A stretch of 64,000 nucleotides of DNA from Candidula unifasciata (lineage: Eukaryota > Mollusca > Gastropoda > Stylommatophora > Geomitridae). Below the pieces are notes generated by a model, which had not been told where the DNA came from, did no database searches, and worked only from the letters and a program-made list of their open reading frames with translations. The translations under genes were made by a program, and so were the position numbers. Shown here piece after piece: positions 23,695-36,468 of this stretch (position 1 is the first letter of the stretch; each line of letters starts with the position of its first letter). The stretch is taken from assembly GCA_905116865.2 (NCBI GenBank), contig CAJHNH020008001.1:96001-160000 (forward strand), given 5' to 3'.

Positions 23695-24300
23695 TCGTTT
23701 CGATACCGATTTGAACCCCACACATTCGAGCCGGTAGGCATGTTCATGTTTCGAATATATCCTTTACTATCAGCGTGTTACTTGTATATCTTTATTATTT
23801 GTCGACGAGCACCATCTATTAGCAGTCTTCATATTCCATTCAATTATATCCTATGGAAACAGTTCAAAAGTCATGGATGGAATTTAGTCCAGCAGCTTTG
23901 GCTTTTTTTATCACCGTTTATCTTAGAGTTTCTTGTAGGCATCCTGGCCTCCTTAACTCCTTTTTGTCCAGTGTTAATACTTGACTACTATTCTCTAAAA
24001 TGACATGGCTAACGAAGACATCTTTTTTGGGCGTGCCAAGTTGGTCATGAATCTTAGTGCATTTTTTTCCTGCAACGAGGCGCTGTTGTCATTTGGAAGT
24101 GACAGGCTCGATTCCCGCCATGGTATTTAAAGCTTCGTATTTTTATGTTGTCTAGTGTTTGTTTCTTTCTATCATTCTATTTCTTTCTATGAGTGTCGAT
24201 CAATACACTGTTTGTTTGTTTATTAATTACAATGTTTCTACGGCTACTGGAGTTTTCCTTGTGTTCATTTCTGTGTATTCCCTAAACTGAGTCATTTGCT
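23691..24300. other. Unassigned; possible tRNA-like relic at 24075-24122
   Basis: An 87-codon frame 23740-24003 is hydrophobic but unrecognised. Near 24105 the sequence GGCTCGATTCCCGCCATGG is a good B-box match. With the upstream GCAACGAGGCGCTGTTGTC it could be the head of another tRNA-derived element, but no second copy is present to confirm it. Confidence 0.35.
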
Positions 24301-24302
24301 TT

Positions 24303-24560
24303 TTGTGGTCTAGCGGCTAGACGCCCGCCTGCGAATCTGGACGTCGCGGATTCAGGTCCTGATGGAGACGGAGTTTGTCAAAAATGGCCTCGCCTCTTGA
24401 ATCGATCCGAGGTACCAGGTAAAGTCATAAGAAGCAAAGGTGGCCGACGTGATGTGGATCACATCACCCACTGAGTACTCTTTGGTCTATAAATATAGGT
24501 CTAGCCCTATGTGCCTAGTACTCCTAAAGACGCAGAAAGGGGTCCTTTTAGTTTAAAAAT
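24303..24560 (+). mobile_element. SINE-1 copy (full length, tRNA-like head)
   Basis: The head reads TGGTCTAGCGGCTAGACGCC (A-box region) and GCGGATTCAGGTCCTGATGG (B-box region). The body contains GGCCTCGCCTCTTGAATCGA and GGTGGCCGACGTGATGTGGA. The tail contains GGTCTATAAATATAGGTCTA, GCCCTATGTGCC and AAAGACGCAGAAAGGGGTCC. It defines the family whose tails recur at 13030, 20760/21159, 33738, 37352, 38563 and 47927. Confidence 0.88.
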
Positions 24561-24624
24561 ATATATCCAATGTAATGGAACATTCAACAAGTGCAAGAAT
24601 ATGATGCAAAGCGGATGTTGCCCC

Positions 24625-25065
24625 GTGTGACGTCAATAGTGTGTTAGAACAGATATTCGTGAGATGTCGAAGTTCTTGGATGTACCTTGAATAACATCAG
24701 TGGTTCATTAGAACAGATGTTTGTGAGATGTAAAAGTTCTCGGATGTTACCCATAAAACATCAGTAGTTTATTAGAACAGATGTTTGTGAGATGTAGAAG
24801 TTCTCGGATGTTACCTATAAAACATCAGTGGTTTATTAGAAATGATGTTTGTGAGATGTAGAAGTTCTCGAATATACCCTGCATAACATCAGTGGTTCAT
24901 TATAACAGATGTTTTTGAGATGTAGAAGTTCTCGGATATTACCCATAAAACATCAGTGGTTTATTAGAACAGATGTTTGTGAGATGTTATCCTGAATGTT
25001 ACCCTGAACAGCCACAGTGGTGCATTAGAAATGATCTTTGTGAGATGTAGAAGTTCTCGGATGTG
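24625..25065. repeat. 64-bp minisatellite (~7 copies)
   Basis: Units of ACATCAGTGGTTTATTAGAA plus CAGATGTTTGTGAGATGTAG and AAGTTCTCGGATGTTACCCATAAA. Successive ACATCAG starts at 24758 and 24822 give a period of 64 bp. The left and right ends are more diverged. Confidence 0.92.
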
Positions 25066-26069
25066 ATCAGCTTCTGGGTGACTTAAAAACACACTGAAAC
25101 ATGTAGGGACAGCCATTAACAGAACGTTCATAACACCTGAATGTCTGTAGAGCTGTGCAAACATGAACAAATACACTGATGAGGTTGAAAAACTCCACAA
25201 ACAAAAATTAACAAACACAGAGATGAGGTTCAAAAACTGTGCAAACGAAGAGATGAGAGAATGATTCTGTCCGAGATATTAATGCAACGTTGCGCCCTAG
25301 ATGATGATCATATGATGGGAAGCCTGGCGCGTATATATGACCGCCTATTGATCAAAACAAGCGTTAATGACTTTCAAGCCGCCGGATGATAAATCAAAAG
25401 ATTTATGGGATGTGAATATGCATTAGAAGTTCTCCATATTTGAAGAGGATGGGTCGGGAGTGGAGGAGACCCCGCTGGGCATGTCTACTTTTATACAACA
25501 AAGACAGATCGTAGATATTGGATCTGGAAGGAGGGGGAGCGGGTGTCTGGGGGAATTAATTCGTCATGGAAGCAGCGAAAGCTGGGTAAGTAGGACGGGA
25601 TGATTGGGTGTCGGGTCGCAGATGTTTACAGACCATCAGTAACATCGGCCGGTATGTGGCTCCACGACCACACGATATATCAAATCTTCATTTACTTAGA
25701 ATGTTTCCACCTTGAAATAGAGATGTAAAAGACTCATTTACATTAGAGGGAAGCACGCTATGGGTCTAGAAATCGTATGTGACTTGCAGATGAAACAAAC
25801 AAATTAATAAGATCATTGCTGAAGACGAGAATATTAGAAAAACAAAATTCAAGAAACACAAACTGTGATCATAAAGCTTAAATATTTGACAACAGAAAGC
25901 ACGTACAGATTGAGCCGAACGTTTCGACTTAAATCTTTCTTCGTCTTCTTAAAATCCATACCGTGTGACATTGCTAGTCATGTCTATCAACAATCTTCTG
26001 TTTCGTGTACTTTCAATCAACTCTAACACAGATGATCCTCCATGCCTTGATGTCAAACTGTCCAGCATC
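25066..26069. other. Unassigned sequence
   Basis: A minus-strand frame at 24964-25233 overlaps the 64-bp array edge and is not credible. No gene or repeat is recognised in the rest. Confidence 0.4.
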
Positions 26070-26071
26070 TT

Positions 26072-26372
26072 TCCTTTCCTTTCTTCTTCGCGTTCACCAG
26101 CTGTACACTCTGGCAGAAAGTTCTGGTTGCTCGTCCACTACTGAACTGCAGTCCTGCTCCACAACCTGAGTGTTGGGTGTGCATCAGTTTTATAAATCTC
26201 ATTCTCTTGAATAGACTGTTGGTTCCTTGCCTCTCCGGCAGATGCACTCCGACTTCAAAGGAAGCTCCCCAATTAGGCGACTCTTACGACATGCTTTTGG
26301 GGAGGCAGTGGGTCTATTCTTGTTTTCCCCACAATGGGGCCCCGGAACCCACACGGGGGTGTCCAGCATGTG
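26072..26372 (+). mobile_element. IR2 interspersed repeat, copy 2 (near full length)
   Basis: Best copy of IR2 with 43450-43740. Ordered landmarks: TTTCTTCTTCGCGTTCACC, AGTTCTGGTTGCTCGTCCAC, TGTTGGTTCCTTGCCTCTCC, GCAGATGCACTCCGACTTC, GCGACTCTTACGACATGCTT, CAGTGGGTCTATTCTTGTTT and CCCCGGAACCCACACGGGG. On the minus strand it would end in GGTGAACGCGAAGAAG, an A/G-rich retroposon-like tail. No pol III boxes are obvious. Frames through it (26177-26472) are not credible proteins. Confidence 0.85.
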
Positions 26373-26623
26373 TTCTCTCGGTCTCCCTCTGCCTCTCATA
26401 ACCTCTAGTCTTTTTCTACTGTCACGATGTACTCCAGTTTTCTACTTCTCATCACATGATCCAAAAATGTAGATGGTCTCTTTCTGATGTGGGCAATCAG
26501 TTCTCTTCGTGAGTCAGTTTCTTTCAAGACATCTTTATTACTCCTTTTATCTGTCCAGAGTCTGCAGTTTTTAAATACATTTTCACTAATTTACTAACTG
26601 TCCATGATTCACTTGCGTATATC

Positions 26624-26640
26624 AGTATAGGATTATATAG
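26624..26640. repeat. Target-site duplication, left copy (17 bp)
   Basis: AGTATAGGATTATATAG, identical to 26786-26802. Confidence 0.95.
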
Positions 26641-26785
26641 ATAATCTATTTCAAGCGAACGAAAGAAGAAGAAGACGAAGAAAAAGTAGAAGAGGAAGAA
26701 GAACAAGAAGAAGAACAAGAACAAGAAGAACAAGAAGAAGAAGAAGAAGAAAAAGAAAAAAAAAAAAAAGAAAGAAGAAAGAAGA
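26641..26785 (+). mobile_element. LINE-E, extreme 3' end plus GAA-rich tail (145 bp insertion)
   Basis: Starts ATAATCTATTTCAAGCGAAC GAAAGAAGAAGAAG, identical in layout to the 3' ends of LINE-E at 55225-55260 and 62093-62125. The rest is an impure GAA/CAA/A-rich tail. Only about 25 bp of element precede the tail, so it is a severely 5'-truncated insertion. It sits inside LINE-C and is flanked by perfect 17-bp duplications. Confidence 0.93.
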
Positions 26786-26802
26786 AGTATAGGATTATAT
26801 AG
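26786..26802. repeat. Target-site duplication, right copy (17 bp)
   Basis: Identical to 26624-26640. Confidence 0.95.
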
Positions 26803-27345
26803 CTTTCAAGAATTCTCTTTCTCGTCTTAAAGAAAAAAATGCATAAAATATTCATCATTTTGTAAAATGTTGCCTTTGCTTAAGCTATTGGACATTTAAC
26901 TTCATTATTACATCTTCCATCTGTTATCAGGGACCCAAGTACTCAAACATATCAACTTGCTTGAAGTTTGTCCCATTTACTTTGATGTTGCATTTTAGAG
27001 AATTGCATTTTAGTCAGTGTTCCTTGTTACTCCATAACTTTTTTTTCTTCGGGGTTCTAACTATGACCTTTGTTTCCACTTTCCGTTACAATTATGTCCA
27101 TAATTTCTTGCAACTGTGTTTCATTTTCAGCGATCAAAACTCTATCGTCAGCATATGGTTAACAATACGCCCACTAACCGATATTCACGTATGGATCTAG
27201 TTATTATTCCATTATACAAATTGAATACATCGGGTGATAGTACACATCCCTGTTTAACTCCTTGCTTACTGTTTTGAAAAGTTCCAACTGAGTTTTCAAT
27301 CCTTATGGCTGCTTTTTGTCGCCAGTATTTATACCTAAGCCTTTA

Positions 27346-27894
27346 ACAACAACTAAAACAACAAGAGAGAAACTTTAAGCCGCAGCTCCCCAAAAGTGGA
27401 GTCACGTGAGAACACTAACTGCAGCGGAAGTGTGAATAGAATTGGCTGCCACAAACGAAACAGGAACAACGGAATAACAAAAACCTACAAAAACAACGAC
27501 AAAACAATGAAAGAAAAATAGTGCAATATTAAAATAAATGTTTACATAAAGATAGTTGAAAAAGCCGAGAAGATCCAAGTGCGCCAGATCCCTAGGCTCC
27601 CAAAGGCAGCAAGAGTTTCAAATTGAACATTTGAGAAACAGTGAACTATTAAGGATGCTTTTACTTCAAACGAATAAACAGTAATACAATGTATGTCATG
27701 AATAGATTTTTGTCGATTCTTTACCTGCCTACTTTACCTAGATTATGAACCTAAATTCAGTGCCTAGATTCTGTAACTAGATATTTTACCAACATTTATC
27801 ACAAACAGTGGTCACAATCGGAAATCCGGCAATCCCACACTTGACTAAGCTGAAGCAAACAAAATATTTAGTATGTATTATGTATGAATGTAAG
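27346..27894. other. Unassigned sequence
   Basis: A-rich single-copy DNA that may include further 5' LINE-C sequence, but no motif is readable. Confidence 0.35.
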
Positions 27895-28068
27895 TTGTAC
27901 CCCACCAGGACATCACACAGAGTGATTACCACACAGTGACACAAAGTGACACCATGCGGATGAGGATCACGCCTGGAGAGGTACCAGAAACCCCTTTATG
28001 CCGTTAGTCTTTATTTATGGCCCGGCTAACTTGGGCCCCCCGGAAAAGCCAGGGTGGGGCTTCAAACA
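27895..28068 (-). mobile_element. IR1 interspersed repeat, copy 4
   Basis: Reverse complement of the family: CCCCACCAGGACATCACACA, GTGACACAAAGTGACACCAT, GATCACGCCTGGAGAGGTAC, TTTATGGCCCGGCTAACTTG and CAGGGTGGGGCTTCAAA. Confidence 0.82.
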
Positions 28069-28498
28069 CCGAAAAATAGCATCCCACATCGAAACATCAT
28101 TTTAATTAGTCAGCGTGTGATTTGCATAATGTTTATGATCAAATTCCACCTACATTTGTGTGAAACGAATAGAGAATGTTCTTACAAACTTCATCAAAAC
28201 TAGACATATCTGAATAATATTTATAATGTAATAGAGTAAATTCTGTGTTCTGCTGGAAAAGAAAATCGTCACGTTCACCTAGTTTAGAGAACTGGACCAG
28301 ACCAGACCCAGAACTCCAAGTACCACACCGAACTTAGGAAAACCAAGAACAGGAATATCAGGTGTGACTTCACATCGCAAAGAATAGGAAACCAAATAAG
28401 ATAGCCATAAAGCATACCTTAGGGCAGCTGAAAAAGGATCAGGTTTGGAATTTTTGTTCATCAACTGGAATTGGAATTGGAATTCAGCTAGCATCCCG
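28069..28498. other. Unassigned sequence
   Basis: No gene, RNA or repeat recognised. A 71-codon minus-strand frame (28279-28494) is not credible. Confidence 0.4.
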
Positions 28499-28499
28499 A

Positions 28500-28700
28500 A
28501 AGAAGTGAGCTTTAGGTTACAGTTATGACTTGGTTAAGTGCGCCATAAAAAATGGCTTAACATTGCTAGCTACCAAAAGCCATGAATAGAACTTCTGCAG
28601 TGTTGACGCGATCAGACAGACCCAAATACTATCCTGACCGGCGACGAAGTCGTCTACCGGCAATCCAGTTGAAAACCCGGTCTCGGATGTGATATGATAC
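28500..28700 (-). mobile_element. IR3 interspersed repeat, copy 2
   Basis: AGCTTTAGGTTACAGTTATG ACTTGG, TGTTGACGCGATCAGACAGA, CGACGAAGTCGTCTACCGGC and GGTCTCGGATGTGATAT align with 3285-3460 and, inverted, with 57235-57650. The CG-rich segment at 28795-28870 may be related, but I could not confirm it. Confidence 0.75.
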
Positions 28701-29188
28701 AGTAACATATAATCTTAGAGAAGACCAGAAAAATGTCTGATGAAACATATCCCAACTTTCCGCCATAAAATGTGCCATTAATTCATGCAGCGATGTGACC
28801 CAATCAGGCCAGTGGCGGAGTCCCACTGGGTGCCAGCAGACGATCGGGAGCCCGGTGTCAGAATTTTAATGAGAACTGGTCCCAATTGGCACATGTAACA
28901 CACTGGACAGTTTACCGCCCATTCTTGGCTAGTGGGGAAGCATCTCTCGTGGCCAAATCACGGCCAGAAATCAACTGTGTGCCACAGCTCACACTTACCA
29001 CTGTGATTACACAACTCACAAAGTACTATTGTGAGAACACTTGGAGGCAATGTTTGAAGCCGCATATTGTTGAAGAAACTGAGATATTTTGCTGGGGAAG
29101 GATTAGGAAAAACGGGGTTTGGGGGGGGGGGGGTTGAATAAAAGGGGTCTTGGAAATGTAGACTTGTTTCGTCGAGGACACGTCACAA

Positions 29189-29189
<1 letters not shown>
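28701..29189. other. Unassigned; short G-run
   Basis: No feature supported apart from a G-run (about 29121-29133). Confidence 0.4.
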
Positions 29190-29270
<81 letters not shown>

Positions 29271-29312
29271 TTCTATATCATGTTTAATTTTTCTATCGCT
29301 CCAGTTCGCCCT

Positions 29313-29375
<63 letters not shown>

Positions 29376-29390
29376 TATATATATATATAC
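29190..29390. repeat. Compound microsatellite (CT)n - (CA)n - (TA)n
   Basis: (CT)n at 29190-29249, directly followed by (CA)n to 29271, a 43-bp unique spacer, then (TA)n 29315-29390 with a GT interruption. Frames with [14 protein letters not shown] or YIYIYI strings are artefacts. Confidence 0.96.
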
Positions 29391-29540
29391 AGGAGGAATC
29401 AATCTCGAATGGAGTGCTCTTGGCGAACCCTCTGTGGCAAACTGCAATTAACAAAACTAGGACATAACTAGTGGCTGAGGCCTAGAAATGAGATTGGTGA
29501 CAGATTGATGCACAAGTACAGTCCCAGGATATTACAGTAG

Positions 29541-29996
29541 ACACCACCTGGCTCAAACACTACCTAGCTCAAACACTACCTGGCTCAAACACCACCTGGC
29601 TCAAACACCACCTGGCTCAAACACCACCTGGCTCAAACACCACCTGGCTCAAACACCACCTGGCTCAAACACCACCTGGCTCAAACACCACCTGGCTCAA
29701 ACACCATCTGGCTCAAACACCACTTGGCACAAACACCACCTGGCTCAAACACCACTTGGCTCAAACACCACCTGGCTCAAACACCATCCGGCTCAAACAC
29801 CATCTGGCTCAAACACCACTTGGCACAAACACCAACTGGCTCAAACACCACCTGGCTCAAACACTACTTGGCTCAAACACCACCTGGCTCAAACAACACC
29901 TGGCTCAAACAACACCTGGCTCAAACACCACCTGGCTCAAACACTACCTGGCTCAAACACCACCTGGCTCAAACACCACTTGGCTCAAACACCAGC
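29541..29996. repeat. 16-bp minisatellite (~28 copies)
   Basis: Units of CAAACACCACCTGGCT with single-base variants (ACTACC, ACTTGG, CATCTG, AACACC). The 16-bp period rotates through all three frames every 48 bp and none contains a stop, which explains the two overlapping + frames with TPPGSNTTWLKHHLAQ strings. Confidence 0.96.
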
Positions 29997-30479
29997 CCCG
30001 ATAACTGTGAGTTCTGGAAAAGCCAGAAAAGGTTCGCAGTCTGTTTGATTACACATGATTGCTAAAAGATGCATTCATAGTTTACTAGCGGCAACCACTA
30101 GACCATTATTGTAATTGTCGCTTTCAAGTTTTATCAAAGATGAGAGAAATGCAGATGAATAAAGCAACAACAACAACAACAACAAATCAGATAAAGGATT
30201 TTTGTACAAAAACTATGATTATTAACAGCAGAAAGTCCCGGTGTGAGTTCTGTTGCTCCATTCCGGAGAACAAAGAATTTTCTAACCCCCTCCCCCCCCC
30301 CAGCCCCACCTTTTCCCTCCTCAACATGCATGTCGTAGAAGATGACTAATTAGTGCTACGGACTAATTAGTGTTATGGACGTTTGACTTCACAAAACCAA
30401 GGAAACAACAGTCTCCATATAAATAAGCCAGATATGTCAAAGGAATGTGATGCAAAACTCAAGTTATGAAACAAGAACA
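29997..30479. other. Unassigned; CAA reiteration and C-run
   Basis: A CAA tract at about 30165-30185 and a C-run at about 30290-30302. No gene supported. Confidence 0.4.
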
Positions 30480-30483
30480 AAGG

Positions 30484-30560
30484 CCAAAGTGGACGAACAA
30501 CCAGAACATTTCAGAGGAGTTTACCATCGGTAAACGTTAGTAAAAGGAAGAACAATGGAA
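30484..30560 (-). mobile_element. IR2 fragment
   Basis: GTGGACGAACAACCAGAACA TTTC, then GGTAAACGTTAGTAAAAGGAAG, corresponds to the tail-proximal end of IR2 in reverse orientation (compare 59697-59800). Confidence 0.7.
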
Positions 30561-32504
30561 TGGAGCGACCAAAGTAAACCACACAGATCAGTGAGATTTT
30601 ACAACGTAACAAGTTTATCCTATCTTGAACCGGTAACAAAAGATTATGGTTGAAGTAAAACTGAAAGCAAAAAGAGAATACGACTGACAATTAATAAATG
30701 TTTAGGGCGATATCATGTGACACTGCATAAGCAACACACAGGTCCGGCAATTAATGATTTTAAAGTTTTTCAGAAATATAAAAAAGCATGAAATCACTAA
30801 GCCCTGAAAGATGATGACAGAATTATAGACATAAATCAATGGCGTGTGTATTATCAGTACGCCAACATAAGCCATAGAGAAGAAAATAGAGGTGGAAATA
30901 CAGAGTCAGCCCATGCAGGTCCACGGAAGAAAAATGTCAAAGTAGATCACACGCTGGTATCGTCTGGAATGTGTTCCTCGTACCTTCATATCACATGTTA
31001 TTTCGCTTTTTCTGTCCCAAGAGGACACGTACTAAATACATTTCAGGGAACCAGGAGCCGAGAAAATACACAAGGCTTGGTGTGGATTTGAACTGAGAAA
31101 ACCTTCTTATAAATATAACTAAAAGACCCTTGTATTGGAACCGGGATGGTCATAGAAGTAAAGAAAACATTTTTAAAAAATTACATTTACATGAAGTGTT
31201 GAATAACACAAAATAGGACAAGAAAGCTCAACACGCACACATATACAAAGTTTTAACAACGGAGTACTAAATACAGTACAAACTGTAACTGGAAAACTTA
31301 ACAGACAAGATAGCAGAGCTTTTAAACAATTAAAACCAACATGAAACCAAGAAATACCTTAAAATACATTTACATGTTAAGCAGGGAATTAGAAAGCCGG
31401 GTAAATAAGACATGGGGAAGGGGGAGGTAACTATGCACGATGTGGCAAAAGGGGGAGGTAACGATGCACAATGTGGCAATGGATAGGACGAAGTGGCACT
31501 AGTTAGACGAAGTGTAACCAGTCTTCACTGGGAGAAACAAGACTCAGTTGGTAAATGAACACACTCATCCATCAATATCGGGGTCATTTCTTCTATCACA
31601 CGTGGCTAATAATATCTCCTCCCCCTTCTCCCCAATCAACTCTTTAACTTGTTAACATTTAGAAAGTCATAAACTTTCCACTAATCAAGAGGTTGAATTA
31701 TCTTTAAATAAACTTGCCTGCGACAGAACGCGTCCATGCTCCAGGCAACTTATCAATGATCAGTTCATTACGCGGTCAAAGTTGACTGCGTGCATCGCGC
31801 TCGGAAATGTCGGTTTGACGATGTTTGCAATAACGTGATCACCCGAGCCACAAATGTTAGATTGAATATTTCTGCTGCTGGCGTACCCTATGACCGTGTC
31901 ATTTTCCGGGTACTTTTGATTTCTGTCCACTGATCAAATATAACGGTCTGTCCGTAGACAGCATCTATTGAGCTGGTCTTCTCTCAGAACCTCAACACAG
32001 TGTGAACTCCACAAACCACAGTGCGCATGTATTAAACACTTGTCAACGGCTTGTTCTTTTTCCAGCTCTGATTTAAGGAGTGTTCGATGCGAATGAAAGA
32101 GGCTCGCTTTTATGTGTGTGAGTGTGTGTATGTGTGGGCGTGGTATCCTTGTGGTCTTTTCTTTTATCTGTTGATCAAAACTGTCAGTGTATTTGTCATC
32201 GTCCCTTTCTTTCTATTGGTCCAACTTCATAGTTCATGCTTTGAAAACTTATTTTTAGCTTATTTATTAAATGTCTTAGGTTAGATTCCGTAAGAGGGTG
32301 CGGTGTTTTAATAACCTAAAGGCTCATAGTTAACCCACAGCTCCAGGAAATGTTTTGCGAAGTAAAGTAGCTAGCGCCAGTGACGATAGGTCTATATCAG
32401 TATGATCTGCCGCGTAGTATCATACGCGCCTGTGTTAACAAGTTATACATTTTATTCTTAATTTTAATTAATTTTTTTATTTTGTGTTTATCGTAGCTGA
32501 ATTG
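30561..32504. other. ~1.9 kb without recognised features
   Basis: AT-rich sequence. Short direct repeat GGGGGAGGTAACTATGCACG / GGGGGAGGTAACGATGCACA at about 31420-31470. Frames at 30846-31091 and 32087-32284 are unrecognised and lack supporting context. Confidence 0.4.
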
Positions 32505-32737
32505 TCCGTCAGGGACAGAATCAGTGTCCGTCTGGGACAGAATCAGTGTCCGCCAGGGACAGAATCAGTGTCCGCCAGGGACAGAATCAGTGTACGTCAG
32601 GGACAGAATCAGTGTCCGTCAGGGACAGAATCAGTGTCCGTCAGGGACAGAATCAGTGTACGTGAGGGACAGAATCAGTGTCCGTCAGGGACAGAATCAG
32701 TGTACGTCAGGGACAGAATCAGTGTCCGTTTCTTAGG
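32505..32737. repeat. 22-bp minisatellite (~10.5 copies)
   Basis: Units of GTCCGTCAGGGACAGAATCA plus GT, with GTACGT, GTCCGC and GGGAC variants. The period is not a multiple of 3, so the SVRDRISVRQGQNQCPSGTE-type frames cycle through three phases. Confidence 0.95.
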
Positions 32738-33540
32738 CAAGGTCAATAATAAAAAAGATCTCCCAATGTACATGTGTGTGTAAATATGTGTGAATGTGTA
32801 TGTGTGTGTGGGGCGGGGGGGGGGGTGCTCCTTTTTGGTGTGTTTTGTTACATTTAAAAAAACGTAAAAACGTTTGGTACAATTACCAAAACAATTTCGG
32901 CACCCGTGTTTCTGTGCCAAAGAATAAATGATTGTGTATATTGTTTATGACCTCCAGAATTGTTAACACTGAGAAATATAATTTTGTTCTAACGAAAGAA
33001 GTCTTTCTTTATCTACACCTCAGACAAATTTAATTATGCTGAAATAAGGACAGAGAATACATTTGATAATAATATTCGAGATATTGTCCTAGCGAAGAAC
33101 AGCAAGTCCAACTGGAGGTGGAAAGCTAAATAAGTTCTAGGAAATATGACAAAAGTAAGATGGCTTCCTAAATAATTTTTCACAACAAATTGATCCGACT
33201 CTGGTGGACGGGGGGGACATAACTCTTCTGCAATTAAAGTAAAAGTTGTTATTATGCCCTAAGGAGTTCGTAAGAATGTTATTCGCAAGGTTTCTCCATT
33301 GTAAGGTTTGGTCATTCTAAGTGTCTTTTCCTCTGGTGCTTTATGTTGATCTAATATTATAGTTATGAATAATATTACATTTAGAAATAGAAATAGAAGA
33401 TCGATACCTTTATAAAATAAGAAAGTGTTAACACTTGTTGTGGTTGCTGAGAATATTAGCTGAACAATATTATAAACTGAAGATGGAAGCTGGATGGTGA
33501 AAGACATGCCCGTCCCAATATGGAACGCAATGTTCTTGTT
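32738..33540. other. Unassigned sequence
   Basis: Short TG-rich and G-run segment at 32770-32826, otherwise AT-rich. The minus-strand frame 33259-33507 is unrecognised. Confidence 0.4.
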
Positions 33541-33680
33541 ATTTTAAAGCCACACCCCCGGCTGACGTCGGGGGCCATAAATATAACCTACAGGTTGAAT
33601 GGGTGTCTGGGACGCGCGCCTGTGTGGTTCTCACCCGACTGGTTGCACTTTGTGTCACTGGGTCGTTAAGGGTCCTTTAA
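33541..33680 (+). mobile_element. IR1 interspersed repeat, copy 5
   Basis: AAGCCACACCCCCGGCTGAC, GGGGGCCATAAATATAACCT and GTTGCACTTTGTGTCACTGG align with the other IR1 copies, best with 19163-19325. Confidence 0.75.
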
Positions 33681-33737
33681 TGGATAATGGACAGAATAAC
33701 AAGATGATAAAGATGTATAATGAAGAAGTATAATAAA

Positions 33738-33862
33738 GTAAAGGTCCTCTTTCCTCACCTTTAGGCGTTTTGGGAATATAGGGCTAGACCTATATTTTAT
33801 AGCCCAGTCGGCATTTGGTACGTGATGTGGTCAGCATTACGCCGGCCGATAATGAAGTAAAC
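33738..33862 (-). mobile_element. SINE-1 3' half
   Basis: AAAGTAAAGGTCCTCTTTCC, CTAGACCTATATTTTATAGC and GATGTGGTCAGCATTACGCC GGCCG are the reverse complement of the SINE-1 tail and body. The head is lost. Confidence 0.85.
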
Positions 33863-34782
33863 GCATACCTAATTCTTTCTTTGACTCATTATAAGCTTTC
33901 GATATAGACAGATCTATTGTCGTGTTAAAAAAAACCTTCTGATCTCCAGATTCGTTGAAAGGACATTGTTAATATGAATTCAGATATGAACTTAAAAGGT
34001 GTATCCATGTTGCAGACCCTTTTCACAACGTCTTATATCACAGATCTCTGAACAATCGCTGTATTTGTGTGTGTGTGTGTTTTCATCCACTACACGACAT
34101 ATGGTCAGGTTGTATGTTAGACTAATGTTGTGTAACCAAATACGTGCGCCTTAGTTTCTCGAACATATTACCTATAAAACGTGTGCAGTTCTATATTTTG
34201 GCTACTTCACTTCAAGTCCTTTACTGTAAATATGCTAAATGTATGTTTTGAATTTGTGTCTATTTTCCCTATTATATAAAAAAAAAAAAAAAAGCAAAAC
34301 ACAAACTAGACGTTGGTTCACATTTTAATTACATTCCTACAAGGAATGACTTTTAACAGGTTGCATGCCAAATTTCAACAATTTTACAGGGAACGGTTAC
34401 TGAGTAACAGATTTTCAAAGTTGGGCACGATTTTTGGAACGAAATACGTTTGTGGTTACTGCAGTGTTTCAAGGAGCCGCGACCTCTTTACAGGGGCGTC
34501 GTAAAATATTGTAAAAGCTTTATACATTTTTAAACAAAAATACGAATAGTCATACTTTTACTTAGGTTAGGGTGGCGTAGAAAAATTTTAATTGAAAAAA
34601 GGCGCCGCGACTAAGAAAAGTTTGGGAAAAACTGGGCTAGTAATTTAAGGTCACATTAAACCCGGAGTTGGAGTCTAGTCCCTGAATTAATATACAGAAG
34701 GGGGGAGGCTCCATGTTTCTTTACTGGGACGAATGGGCGCAGTTTGTTGGTCTGCCTGTTAGAATGAAGAAACACTGCTGAA
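33863..34782. other. Unassigned sequence
   Basis: Short (TG)n at about 34063-34081 and an A-run at about 34279-34295. Nothing else recognised. Confidence 0.4.
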
Positions 34783-35052
34783 ATGTGCACAGAAGGGTCA
34801 ATTTTGCTGAGTGTACACAAAGAGATATATACAACAATAAGAGAGAGACAAACACTGTTCTTTGGCCACATAATGAGAAGAGAGACATTGGAGAACATTG
34901 TGACAACTGGAAAGATCAGTGGAAAAGGGTGTAGAGACAGACCAAGAGAGTACTGTAGAGACGCAAGAGCGCCTACGCCAGTTGGCAGGGCACATGATGG
35001 TGATGATACAAAAAAGGAAAAGAGAAAACAACTGTATAACTTCGCTGACTGA
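34783..35052 (+). mobile_element. LINE-C copy 2: C-terminal fragment
   Basis: The + frame contains RERQTLFFGHIMRRETLENI then VTTGKISGKGCRDRPREYC, a well-preserved version of the LINE-C segment seen at 26405-26530 (minus) and, expanded, at 48650-50340. It is followed by a region with HDGDDTKKEKRKQ. The 5' part is missing. Confidence 0.8.
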
Positions 35053-35227
35053 AGAGTAGAGGAACAACAGTGAAGGAAAACAACTTCATAACACGGGAGT
35101 TTGAAATATTTACATCAACAATGAGGAGCTACAACAACTGAGAAACAACAGAGAGACTTACAGCAGGCCAGGATTCGTCTACTCAAACAGTGCGGGGACA
35201 GTTGTTGTTCTCGATCTCCAGCTGGCA

Positions 35228-35368
35228 ATACATGGTCTGTGTCAGCCATCATCACCTTTACCGTCTCTCTCATGTATTCTGTGTCAGCCATCATCACCTT
35301 TACCGTCTCTCTCATGTATTCTGTGTCAGCCATCATCACCTTTACCGTCTCTCTCATGTATTCTGTGT
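35228..35368. repeat. 42-bp tandem repeat, 3+ copies
   Basis: Units of CTGTGTCAGCCATCATCACC plus TTTACCGTCTCTCTCATGTATT. Three virtually identical copies, with a partial one at the left edge. The 14-codon period gives matching open frames on both strands. Confidence 0.94.
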
Positions 35369-35412
35369 GAAGAGGAATTATAAAACTTAATATATATGCA
35401 TGTATAGGTATA

Positions 35413-36466
<1,054 letters not shown>

Positions 36467-36468
<2 letters not shown>

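Larger units (their letters stand above)
26400..27345 (-). mobile_element. LINE-C copy 1: RT domain to C-terminus, decayed
   Basis: Read on the minus strand with frameshifts: GVKQGCVLSPDVFNLYN at about 27216-27266 (RT motif), DMFEYLGS near 26930-26955, KTRKRILESYI near 26806-26838, YASESWT near 26600-26622, TDKRSNKDVLKETDSRREL then IAHIRKRPSTFLDHVMRS near 26440-26530, and LEYIVTVEKD near 26405-26435. This is the ordered C-terminal half of a LINE ORF2. It is interrupted at 26641-26785 by a piece of LINE-E with a perfect target-site duplication. Relatives are at 34783-35010 and 48430-50450. Confidence 0.85.
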
